64,000 nt of DNA, taken from the NCBI GenBank assembly GCA_022457155.1, contig JAJGOT010000219.1, positions 631,001-695,000 of the forward strand. Direction: 5' to 3'. The stretch comes from Cladopsammia gracilis (Eukaryota > Cnidaria > Anthozoa > Scleractinia > Dendrophylliidae). Position 1 is the stretch's first letter. Each line of letters begins with the position of its first letter. Of this stretch, positions 9,614 to 20,600 are shown one piece after another. The notes under the pieces are model-generated. The model had not been told where the DNA came from. It did no database searches and saw nothing but the letters and a program-made list of their open reading frames with translations. Both the position numbers and the translations under genes were made by a program.

Positions 9614-12600
9614 TCACTCTTCAGGAGCTCGCACATTGGCTACGGGGGTCTGGGGCAAATTCGTGTCGACAGACAGCGCAATCCCAGCATGCCTTTTTCC
9701 TGAACATTTGAAAGCACGCCTCATCTCGACGCTCAGGAGCACATACATGAATGGGTGCAGTAAACCGCGTGATTGATACAGGAAAGTGAAGACAGTCACT
9801 ACCTTGTAATCAACATTGCTCCAGTGAACAGAGAACATGGCTTCCACGATTGTGATGGCGGTCCACAACATCAAGTACAGTAGGAACAAAGCACAGGAGA
9901 CGTGTAACACCTGTTATATGAAGGAAATTTTTATCTGTTAAAACACTTTCCCGTGAGTGAGTCTGTGTACTTTCCTGTACAAGGCGGTTCTAACTTGAGT
10001 CCATGGGTGAACTCCTAAAGTGTGGCCTTTGAAATGAAAGCCATCGAGCAGTACTTTCCTGAGGTATTATCGTGCTGTACAAGGTGGCTCTAACTTTTAA
10101 GTCTGTGGATGAAATATTAAACTGTGACCAGTCAGATAAAAGCAACTATTGCTTCTACTGCTACCACACCTCAAGGTTGGGGAAGTGGGTTCCTTCCCTT
10201 GTGGATCCCGTCGTGGTAGTAGCGGGTGGTGGAAGTCCGGGCTGATCGCTGAGCTGCATGGAGGGAGCAGCTGGAGCGGGATGGATGGATCTCTTCTTCG
10301 GTAAAATGAACACGATTGCCAGCACAGTGAAGATGACAGCAGGGCCCAGGGTGATGATGGTGTGGAAAGAGGAGTAGCTTAAAACAGCGGGGTTGCCTTT
10401 TACAAAAACAATAACACCTCGTTGAACTATGCCACGTTTATACTCAACATAAAAGGGAATCTTCCAAAGACAACGTAAACTGAGAATGATTTAGCGCCAT
10501 TTGGGGTTGTCCTGATTTTTTTATAGTTCCATTAATTAAAACAACGGCCTGGCCTATGATACTCTTAAAAAGTAAAATGATAAGTAAATTAACGCAAGGT
10601 TTGTTAAAAACGTTTAGCAGAAATACAAAAATTAAGGGGATGGTTTCACGGTTCGGCGCATGCGCAAGCTATGACGTAACCCATTTAATTTCATTGCTTA
10701 GACCAATCGGAAGCGAGTAGATAAGTCTGGCTTGAAATTTGCATGTGAAAATGTCGCGGTCAGTCAGCCGATTGAATGGATGAGTATGCATACCCATGTG
10801 CGCCATGAAAACCACCAGAGCAGAGAATAAATTCTTTGAGTCAAAGGTTTTATTCAGTGTTAACTCTGTCGGTGTAATCCGATAAAATTAGTAAGAAAGC
10901 GAATAAAGCATTTTAATCTGTGCACATGCTCCGAACCGTGAAACCATTTCTTTAACGCGATACGATTTTTCGATGTCTGACATCGTTATCGAGTTGAAAA
11001 TGACAAGGTGGCTCCATCCGCGCTAAGTTATTCACATAACTAAGGCCAGGTTCAAACGTCGAACTTCACATGTGCCGAATCTAATGCAAGTGAGCAAAAT
11101 CTATTGTTCTTGCTCATTTGCATTATATTCGGCACATGTAAAGTACGACGTTTGAACCGGGCCTAAGAATTTATATTCACCTTTTCTTTCTGTCATCTTC
11201 TTCTTGATAATGATGTCAGCGACATCGAAACGTCGTATCGCGATGAGTAAATTATCAAGCAAACCTTAAGAGAAATAATTTTTAAGGTTTTTTTTCTAAA
11301 AGGCCCACTTCACCTAAAATGCTGTGTGCGCCGTGATCTCTTTCTGCGCTAATTTCGTGTAACACGAAATTCACGCTTGAATGCGTGCAACCAATCAGAT
11401 CATGAATATGAACAATGGAGCATTTCAAAACAAAAGAAAACGACCGCAACGTCTTTTGGGTGGAGTTGGGCCTTTAAAAATTTCGAGGAGATTATGCTAA
11501 AATAGAAGAAGAAAATTGATTACTAAGGTTGAAGGCACTGAGTTGCCGAGTCGCACTGCACATACAGCTACATACCTTTTTTCCAAGACAACCAACACGT
11601 CCCGTCGAAGTTAGCGTAAGCTCCCCACACGCCAGGGTTTAAGGGCGGAGACGCCACGAACCCCGCGCCGAACCACATGGCAAACAGCAGCAGGCGGACA
11701 ATTGGCTTGTTTACAAAGAAAATGGCGTAGGATTTGGGGGACACGACGTTCAGGAAATGACCTGCTGCGATGGCGGTGACTGTCGCCAAGAACACAGTCG
11801 CCAGGGTGTTGTGGAAGAAACCTTGGATGCGACATAAAGTAGACAGCTTGCTCAGACCTAGAGATACGGTTTTGTAAGTTAAAATTGTTGTTCATGATAT
11901 TATTCTATTCATCAACACGATGATCATCATGCATCGTCACCTTTATTGAGACCGTCACCTTCATCGCCATCTCCAGTGTCACCATTATCATTATCATACC
12001 ATTATCAGAGAGCTTACGCAACGAGGACGGCAACGCCAAGGAAAACTTCACTTGAAAAAAAGTTTCGCGCTATTTTAAACTACTTTGCAATTGTTCCAAT
12101 TTGTTTAATTTGTCTAATATGACTGGATTGTCCAGGAGCTAAATTTGTAGAGCCAGCTATTAAGTTCAAATAGAGAAAGGAAAAATTAACCGTCGTGTGT
12201 TCACGTTCTCCACGAAACCAATTATTTGATCATTCGACGTTATTGTTTTGCAGGGAAGGCAAAGAAATGTACCAAAATTTAAAACGTACGTACATAAGCA
12301 TTGTTTTCGCTCATTAAACCTATTATTTTGTTATTTTGTGCCGTTCTCTCTGCCGTCGCCGTCGTGGTTGCGTAAGCTCCCTATTGTTTTGAGAACGCTC
12401 CGCATTACAACGTGAAAATCTGAAAATGCTGTTGCGATCTTGTTGCTAGGAACTCAGCGCTCACCAGAAGTTGAAATTAATTTGTGTCTAGACCGCTCCC
12501 CTTGCTGTCTATCTGTCTGTTGTCATTTCAGGTTGCATTATCTTTGCTTAATCTGACTATTATCTTCGCCATCACCACTGTAACCGCGTCTGGGATTATG

Positions 12601-13310
12601 GGATTATGGGAATATGAGCTATTAGTATACAGCTATTTCAATTAACGTTGTCGGATGAAAAAGGCGAAAAGCCAAGACCGCAAGGTTGTATGGGATTTTT
12701 ATGCAATGGCTGTTAACCCTAACCCTAACCTCACTGTAGGTGGGTAGTGGTGGATATTTACCTCGCTGCTTCGCGGCTCGGAAAATATCCACCACTACCC
12801 ACCTCCACTTCGGTAAATAGTTGTTAATGATTGGTTAATGATTGCCTTTGGAAACCATCAACCTATCCTACAAACTAACGCTGGTTACCCAAACCATCCC
12901 AGAAAGCATAGTGCAGAAAGCTGTTGTGCAGTCTCCCTAAAGCTTCTGGAGTGACAAATTGGTGCCGTCCTGTTTCTAATCTTACCTAAAGAATCCATGA
13001 GAACGCCGGTAGCCCAGGGACCGGAAGTGCTGACAGCAGTGACAATGTCAATCACCATGAAGTTCTGTATGAACATGTACGGGACTGCCTTGAGTCTGAT
13101 GGAGGTGCAAATCACCATGACAAGATTGACAGCAAACGTCAATGTTCCGATGCATGCGATGGCCTCTAGCTGCGCTCTTACCTCTGCATGGCTTTGCGGC
13201 GGTCTGAACGGTGGAAGGGTAGTGGTTGGGGTGTATCCACCATAAGTACCGTTTGTTATGTTTGAGTGGTTCTTAGGGGTGAAGGTTGAATTAACTTGCG
13301 CATTCCCCAT
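9614..13310 (-). CDS. Class A (rhodopsin-like) GPCR with altered DRY, CWxP and NPxxY motifs, 376 aa, four exons
   Basis: The minus-strand exons are 13310-12986, 11857-11576, 10396-10170 and 9910-9614. All have GT-AG sites and the frame is continuous (phases 1,1,0). The N-terminus (1-45) has N-glycosylation sequons and is Thr/Pro-rich. TM1 has VNLVM (N62) and TM2 has MVID (D88). C117 starts TM3 and C196 in ECL2 would be its disulfide partner. TM5 is about 208-233, a Pro/Thr-rich loop covers about 235-278, and TM6-TM7 lie in the last exon. Exactly 25 residues after C117, where DRY is expected, stands GHF (141-143). CWxP is LWTA (293-296) and NPxxY is HPFMY (330-334). Q324 occupies the position of the opsin retinal lysine, so it is not a photopigment. 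The ligand cannot be inferred. ATG 13310 is the only start giving a full TM1 and N-terminus. Confidence 0.85.
9960..10150 (+). repeat. Degenerate 106-bp satellite copies in GPCR intron 3
   Basis: About two diverged units (GAGCAGTACTTTCCTGAGG, CAAGGTGGCTCTAACTTTTA) end some 20 bp from the exon 3 splice donor at 10169. Confidence 0.8.
10632..10955. mobile_element. TTAA-flanked MITE (GGTTTCACGGTTCGG ends)
   Basis: TTAA at 10632-10635 and 10952-10955 encloses inverted ends ATGGTTTCACGGTTCGGCGC and CCGAACCGTGAAACCAT. A TTAA target duplication with short inverted repeats is typical of piggyBac-type nonautonomous elements. It sits in GPCR intron 2. Confidence 0.75.
11041..11166. mobile_element. Short foldback MITE (TAAGGCC / GGCCTAA)
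   Basis: The arms GGTTCAAACGTCGAACTTCA and the inverse around GTAAAGTACGACGTTTGAAC, plus GCACATGTGCCGAAT / ATTCGGCACATGT, make a near-complete hairpin. Confidence 0.8.
12009..12382. mobile_element. MITE with AGCTTACGCAACGAGGACGG ends
   Basis: Left end AGCTTACGCAACGAGGACGG (12011-12030) is the imperfect inverse of GCCGTCGTGGTTGCGTAAGCT (ends about 12379). It lies in GPCR intron 1, after a short CAT/CAC-rich stretch (11925-12000). Confidence 0.7.
12600..12820. repeat. Element fragment, short telomere-like repeat and foldback
   Basis: 12629-12700 (ACAGCTATTTCAATTAACGT, GACCGCAAGG) resembles the end of the 36605-36882 element. It is followed by AACCCTAACCCTAACC (about 12716-12731), 2.5 telomere-type units. 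Next comes a hairpin with arms GTAGGTGGGTAGTGGTGGAT and its inverse ATCCACCACTACCCACCTCC. Confidence 0.7.
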
Positions 13311-14394
13311 AGCGGCAAATCACTGTCAGTATGCAAACTGTAATGCAAAGATGCAAACCATTTTGAATTAGTACTGTATTCCTGACCTCTTTCTTACCAA
13401 AAGTGGCAAAAATAAAAATCACTTCCATAAAAAAAAGAGTTATTTTCCCAATGGATGGAAATTTCATTGTTCTGTCATCCAACACGGCCGCCGAAAAAAG
13501 AACAATTGAAACAGCACGTAATGGAATATTGAAATGACAGTACCGCAAAGGAGGGATAGTCCAGCACTTGTCCAAACGATGTCTGTGATTCGCTAAGAAA
13601 ACAATAGATTTGTCCCGCTGGGATAGGGATTAGGGATAGGGGCATTATTCAAGTGATATATCAATTGTATCGGTCGCCAATCACAAACATCGTTCGGACA
13701 GCTGCGTGGTATCTGAGCTACGGGGTCGCCGCCAAAGGAGGTTTCCGCATTTCATGTTTTGTTGTTTTGACGCAGATGTTTAATTTCATTTATAGTGCGA
13801 ATCAAAATTTGCTGACGTTTTTTGATTAAGGTAAAAAAAGTGAACCTTACCAAATAAATAAATTATATTTAGCAAACCGATGTTATATATATATGCTTTT
13901 TATTCATTGAAGCGCGCGGAGCAGAACTGTTGAGCTGGGCCGCAAGTCGACATCTTCTTAAAATGCCTAACATAGCTGTTTTTCAAATGATATCTATGAT
14001 TTTTAAAGAAGCTATGCACAAAAAATTACCTTAAGTTAATAATCAAAACCTGGGAACCGATGTGTGTTTAAATCATTGAAGCCTTAATTTCTTGAATGCG
14101 GAAAGAAAACAATGACTAACAATGACTAAAGCAAACAATGTAGTCACTGTTTGCACATGTTTGCAACGCGTTCCACTTTTAATTACATTCGTAAAGTATG
14201 GGAGCCAAATCTAATCACTTCTGAGATGAGCTTTTGCAACGCTTTTAACTTTGTTTATTTTTCGTTGACAGAATTTCACTCCTAATAACACTGCCCAGGT
14301 TTTTAATACAAATTTCATCTTTTCATTCTGAAAATAAAACACAGCAAAGCTATCATTTAAATGGTCATAAGTTAGGTTTTCATTCATTTACCGT
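13311..14394. other. GPCR upstream region
   Basis: A possible 5' UTR splice acceptor (CATACTGACAG on the minus strand) lies just upstream of the GPCR ATG. 13580-13735 is a diverged relative of the 39421/53818 repeat body (TGATTCGCTAAGAAAACAAT and CAGCTGCGTGGTATCT). The rest is A+T-rich with no coding signal. Confidence 0.4.
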
Positions 14395-15050
14395 CTGAAA
14401 CTGAAGCTATAACAAACTTTTGCAGCACTACAATAACTGCACCACAGAAAAGTACTGCTCAATAAGTTTCGGCATTAGAATAAAGACGCTTACAGATTTT
14501 ATTCACAGACTCAAACGTTAGAGCCATCTTAAACAGCAAAATAAACACTACCACAGTAAAGTACTGCTTTGTTGCTTTCATTTGAATGGTCACAGTTGAG
14601 AATTTCATCCACACTCTCAAAAGTTAGAACCATATTGTACATCGTAATAAACAGCACCATAGAAAAGTACTGCTCAGCAGCTTTCATGGGAATGGTCACA
14701 ATTAGCATTTTATCCACAGAATCAAATGTTAGAACTGACAACCTTGTACAGCGTAATAAACTGTGCCACGGGAAAGTAATGCTCAATAGCTTTCGTTTCA
14801 ATGGTCACACTTCAGGATTTCATCCACAGACTTGTACAGCAAAATAAACAGTACCACAGGAAAGTACTGCTCGATAGCTTTCATTTGAATGGTCACACTT
14901 TAGGATTTCACCCACAGACTCAAAAGTTAGAACCACCTTGTACAGCATAATAAACAGCACCACAGTAAAGTTATTTTCAATAGCTTTCATTTAAATGGCC
15001 AAACTTTAGAATCTGTTCATCCACAGAGTCAAACGTTAGAGCAACAGTAC
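14395..15050 (-). repeat. 106-bp satellite array 3 (about 6 diverged copies, minus orientation)
   Basis: Reverse-complement units: AAAGTACTGCTCA, AGCTTTCATTTGAATGGTCA, CCACAGACTCAAAAGTTAG. Copies differ more from one another than in array 2 and show indels. Confidence 0.93.
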
Positions 15051-16700
15051 ATGAATAAAGGTTTGACTTTAGTGAAAAAGCCAAGCTAGATGGCATGGCA
15101 AAAATAACAGTGTAAGGCAAGTGTTGACCAATAGTACAAATCTGTCAAGTTTCATTCAGACCTTTTCGCAAATGCACCACAGTCACAGTAGAGGTGCAGC
15201 TCGCAAAATATTGTTTTCTGGTTTGTTACCTTTAATTTTCCCCACCTTTGGTAAATTCGAAAACCTGCTTGGCTTAAAAAAAATCAATATGAAAAACTCA
15301 ACAAACTTTAAAAGGTCCATTTAGGTGAAAAAAGTAAACAGACTGCGCCTTTGTAGTTGTATATTAGCCAATATTCGCGGTCAAGAAACTGAAGGAAAGG
15401 ACACAAATTGCGTAGCAGACAAACCAAAAGTTAATTCGCATTGAGAGTGATAGCACGAGTTTTTTGTTGGTTTCAAAACGTAATACAACATCTTGAAATA
15501 TTAATTTATGTAGAGACCTTTCTTGCTTTCGAAGAAAGCCAAGTATATTCTTTGCGAACAAACACATATCGTTTCACTTTTTTTCGCCTCTCTAAACGCC
15601 TCGTGATCACTTTTCCGCTGTGAAAAATATTAAAACACAAACACAAGTGTCATAAAAAACAATAAAATTACTAATTTTTTTACTTTCTTTCTCGTATGAT
15701 TTTTGTTGGAAAATTGGTCACGCGATAGATTTAATTCGCGAAAAGAATTTCCAATAATCGTGCAAAGTGGGCATAAATAACTTACCTTTCCGTAGGATTT
15801 TCGGTTAATGTTTTCTTCTATTTTTGCAACGTGCTTTTTAAAGCCAAAAAAACCCTTAAAACACTCTGAAGCAATTATGTTTAGCCATACACGCAGACAG
15901 CATGATTAGCACGGTTGTATTTCAACTCGCGAGAAAAAGGTAAAACTTATATTCAATTGATTCTACCCGCTTTTTAGAATCGCTTTCTGTTTACTTTTTT
16001 CTGTTAGCATGGTGACAGCATATACTTGAATAAAAGTCCACTAACTTTTTCTTTTCCTTCTATATATAAGGAAAACGAATGGTTTTCATTAAAACGGTGA
16101 ATAGATTTCAATAGATTGCTTAATTGAAATTTTGAGTGTGTGTTTCCTGATCGATTTCATTATTATTACAACATTCTCCCCCAAAAAAATCTTTGCAGAA
16201 ACTCTTAACAATCTGATGTTGTTTTTACCTCTATGTATATTTTCGCTGCGCAGCTATTTTAATATTTTACTCCACGAACCAGTTCAAACTTTAAATGATT
16301 TTTATTGTATTTTTATTCTCGAGCTTTCACAGATATTAATTTGACCTCGAGAACCAATTCAAAATTCAGTGTTTAGATGAAAACGATAAAACCTTTATTT
16401 ATTCCCTTTCGAGGATGAACTTTTTGATCAATTTTTCCTCGGATAGTATTGTGTACTTTTGATGTCTTATAATTTATAATCAGATATTTGAAAGGAAGAA
16501 TCTATTATCTCATTTGGTTCATGATTAATTATTTTCTATCACAACAAGAACAACATCATATGTAGAATAACTTTTGTCGAGAAAAAAAATTTCCGCGTCT
16601 GCAGCATTAAATATTACAACTCAAAGACCAATATATTTCACAGGAAATAAAAACAACAGAAAGCCTAACAAAGAGTCGTTTTTGGCTGGCTTAGGACTGG
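15051..16700. other. A+T-rich intergenic DNA, nothing recognised
   Basis: Low-complexity A/T tracts and short open frames with no family motif. No transposon ends or RNA gene were found. Confidence 0.4.
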
Positions 16701-16830
16701 ACTCTACCTTGATCGGTGACGTCATCGATTAACTCTTGCTGGAAATAACGCTGGGAGCGCGTTCTCTTGCACGCTCCCCTCCTCCCGGATTTGCGCGGTC
16801 ACAGGGACCCACTTTAGCCGAGGTAAAAGT
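16701..16830. promoter_or_regulatory. CRE-containing G+C-rich patch, possible promoter
   Basis: A consensus CRE octamer TGACGTCA (16717-16724) is followed by a G+C-rich stretch (CGCTCCCCTCCTCCCGGATT) in A+T-rich surroundings. It lies 3.4 kb upstream of the GPCR start, so a noncoding first exon is possible. No TATA box or transcript evidence is visible. Confidence 0.2.
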
Positions 16831-16949
16831 GAAAATCTAACTACTCGCTATAGGCTAAAATAGATTCTCAAAAGACAATCTGGCTAATATTTCTACCTAG
16901 CTGTATTAACATCGGATCAGCCCAACAAGTTCAAAGACATTCTAAGCAT

Positions 16950-17510
16950 TCGAGCTTGTTGTGTTGTCTGTGTTCGTACGGATCCATTCTATTACTGGGG
17001 GTGTCTGTCGTACGATCGTATTTTTCCTTGAAAACGTCATCCGCGATTGTGTGACCTGCATTGAGCACGCCATGCGAAATATCGTTGCATTTTGCCGTAT
17101 GCAGCAATTTTCCCTTCTAATCCCAGAGTCAATTATGGAGACATGAAGTGTTGTTTTAACTTTGAGTCCGTCGACGAAATCCAGTGGTGTGACCGTTCAA
17201 ATCAAACCTCTTCAGTAGTACTTTTGCATGGTACCATTTGTTCTAACTTTTGAGTCTGTTGATGAAATCCTATGGTGTGACCATTCAAATGAAACCTCTT
17301 CAGCAGTTCTTTTGCATGGTACCATTTGTTCTAACTTTTGAGTCCGTCGACGAAATCCAGTGGTGTGACCGTTCAAATCAAACCTCTCCGGTGGTCCTTT
17401 TTACATGGTACTATTTATTTGTTTTTCAATATTTTATAAAATAAAATTTTTAATTTTCTTAAATTACGATTTTTGGGACATCTTCTGAGTTTAACGGTTA
17501 AAAGCTTGCC
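16950..17510 (+). mobile_element. Composite element with three satellite-like units
   Basis: CCCAGAGTCAATTATGGAGA (about 17123) is followed by three units of the form CCTCTTCAGCAGTTCTTTTG, GCATGGTACCATTTGTTCTA and TTTTGAGTCYGT. It ends in CAATATTTTATAAAATAAAA and a degenerate AGTTTAACGGTTAA tail. It is the same family as 60-260, 36897-37112 and 50405-50482. Confidence 0.6.
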
Positions 17511-17684
17511 AAGGAAATTATCAGGAAATTATGCTCGTCTGTATGTAGAACAAGACGATTATCAAAACACGGAATAACAGCTCTTTCAGAAGCACAAAGT
17601 GTTTTTCTTTAATGGCACATTTGTCTAATTTAAAAGGAGAATAAAGTATTCATTTATTTATTTATTTTTTCTTCATTCTTGAAG

Positions 17685-20600
17685 CTACTGCTCTTCCACC
17701 GTGTTAACGTCTTTCCATTTGTTGATTTTTTCTTTAAGGCTTGCCTCATTAGCTCCTTTAACGTCATCCACAACCTGAAATTAAATTATATTAAATGTTA
17801 AACACATGGAAGAGAAGAAGATTTCCCAAAACGAATTAGCTCCTAACGCCGGCATTACATGTCAGTTTCCCGCGCTTGACACCAGTTGCATGTGTTTGCT
17901 TGAAATTTTCATTGGTTAAAGTGCCCATAACCTAACATTTTTTATTTTCGTATCTAAATCTACACGTCACGTAATGAACATCTGCGAAAAAAATTTTTGA
18001 TTTCACCAAAACGTGGATTTTTTTATGAATATTTCAAATCTTCAAAATCCTATTTTTTTTTTTTTTTTGTGGTATACCCGTCCCGCTGTTAAGAAGGCCA
18101 ACGGGCTCACACGTTCCTTAATGTACGTCACGGTTCCTTTGTTTGAAATCACAAGTTCCTTTGTTTGAAGTTATGTGTTCCTTAATCTACGTCACGGATC
18201 CTTTGTTAACCGAGAGGGACCGAGAAGGAGACTAATGCGAATGGTGGACCAAAATGGCGGCAAATTTCGAAGACTTTAAAAAATCATAACAAATTCACGT
18301 TGCGCTGAAATCAAAATTTTTTTTCGTAGATGTTCATTACCTGACGTGTAGATTTTTGGGTTATGGACACTTTAAATTCATTGCGTTTATTGTTTCCACG
18401 TCTGTCATGATCATCATGATTGAACAGATGTGATTCCTTCGTCTTGGTTTTACGGCACTCAATTTAAAACATTAATGTAAATATATCTTCACCTTTTTGT
18501 GTTTGAAAAGCTTGAAGTGCGGGATGGATGAGATGGCGTGCAGGTCTGCAAGATCCTGCAACATAAAAAGCATCTTATTGTTGGCATCAAATGTAACAGT
18601 TAGCTGATTAATCAGGAGAAATTCAGTTCAATCTCCACCCATGTTTCTCTTCTCCTCTACTCAGTTAAGTTCTGTTAGTCGAGATCCTATATACAACCTC
18701 GACCCCAGAGCCCTCTCCGCCTTTAAAATGGCGGAGCAGGAGTTAACGGCGGTCAAACGAGAGAAATTTGCAAAAGTTAAGCAAAGTACCTGAAAGTTAA
18801 GGTTGTCATTTTCACTGTTTAAAGTTTAATATATTGCCAATACACTGTCAATTTATCAAACGTTTTGAAAGTTTACTAAAAAACAGTTCTAAGCGTTTAA
18901 AAGCTGTGAACGGCAGAATTGTCGGCACCATTTCCCAACATAATTTTGATCAGGCGCAAAGAGTTTTGGTCAGTTTTCAACGGAAAAAAAAACCTCGTCA
19001 TTTTGAGAAAAATTAAAAGATAGTAACGTCAACTAATGTTTTTATACATCCTTGCCCATATTTCCATTTAATATTAAATAAAATCCCACTAAATAAAACG
19101 AAAAGCGCCTCGGACGTTTGACCGCGGTGGAGAACAGGAGTGCCAAAATAATCCAAAAATCCTACGTAACTTGTGACGCATGTCTTCATTTCGAAATATA
19201 CGATGACAGAATTTACCCTAAGGTACTTTTGAGTTGTACATTCTTTCTTTGAGCTTCTGGTATAATTATATGTTATAAATACCTTTGCCTTCTCAATGTT
19301 CACTTTGGCAAAAACTACATCCGGAAACTCAGAGGCCATTTTCTGTAAAAAAAAAAAAAATGAAAAAAACTGATAGGTCACATTAATTTAACAAACCGTC
19401 TTTTTGAAAATCCCATCTCGAGCCTGACTACCGTGAGAAGGAAAACTTTGTTGATTAGTTTAATCGATAAATTAATGGTCGGTTTTATTTGTAATTAATA
19501 ACTTTTGCTGGTTTAGGGTTCATCCACAAGATTCCGTTATGTATTCTTTGAACAATCGGTGCTTGGATGCTAAGAGGTCTCGTCCCGTCCCGTCCCTGTT
19601 CCAGCTCCAATCGCGTTCACCCAAAGGCTTACCAACATCTGTTTGTCTGGTGTGCTGTGCGTCTGTCATGGCCGTATCGGTTTATTCAACTAGCCTCTCT
19701 AAACGAGGAATTGAGGCCTTTAAAACTGATGAAAATACAATAGAAACTCTCAAAATAATTTTCATGTTGTTTAGCTTTGTTTTTCTGTGTTTATTTTGTT
19801 ATTTGTGGCTCGCAAAGCGGTATTTTCAAAATTACAATCCGACTCGCTCAAAATACTGCTTTGCGAGCCACAAATTGCCAAAATAGATTGACACAGAACA
19901 ACAATTTTAAAACAACATGGCAGTGTTTTTGACAGTTTTTTTTTCTCAATTTCATTAGTTTTAAGAGAACTAAATATCTCCTTTAGTAAAGCTTATTTTA
20001 TAAAGCGGTAAGTCTGTGGTGCACCGATGCTAATTTATAGGCTCGCGCAAATATGGAGTTGCTTTTCTTCAGTGTGAGGAAACAACACAATCACAAAGAT
20101 CACCGGCCTTTAGATCAAACATCCATCGTACTTAAGCTTGCTTACCACTCGGGTACTAGTACTAGTAGGCGCTGCACCGTGTTTTGGACAGTAAAAAGAA
20201 AACATTTACCTCAAATTTGGGTGCCATCAGTCTGCAAGGTCCACACCAATCAGCAAAGAAGTCAACGACAACAAGTTTATCTCCACTGCTGTCCAAAAGC
20301 TCGTTAAGATTTTTCTGCAAATTAAAGATGAAAAACAGCAAGCCTTGTTTCCAAAGTCAGCTTCACAAGCCCATTAAACAAAAAAGAGGCCATTTACAGT
20401 AGGTATTTTTTTTTGTTCAGACTTTTGGCCAAACATCCAAACGCAATCCGTTAAGCAGTACTTCCTGTACCGTATAAGGCAGTTCTACTGCAAGTCTGCG
20501 AAAAAAATCCAAAAGTGTGACCATTCAAATGAAAGCTGCTGAGCATTACTTTTCCGTGGAACAATTCATTGTGCTGTCCTGATGTATGAAAACAAAACTG

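Noticed and set aside
12716..12731. Telomere (AACCCT repeats)
   Set aside because: Only 2.5 units, inside a GPCR intron and next to a foldback element; chance or element-derived.
9614..13310. Opsin
   Set aside because: The retinal lysine position is Gln324, and the DRY and NPxxY motifs are not opsin-like.
19539..19886. 115-codon plus-strand open frame
   Set aside because: It lies antisense in a thioredoxin intron, includes a hairpin, has no start context or family motif, and reads like translated intron.
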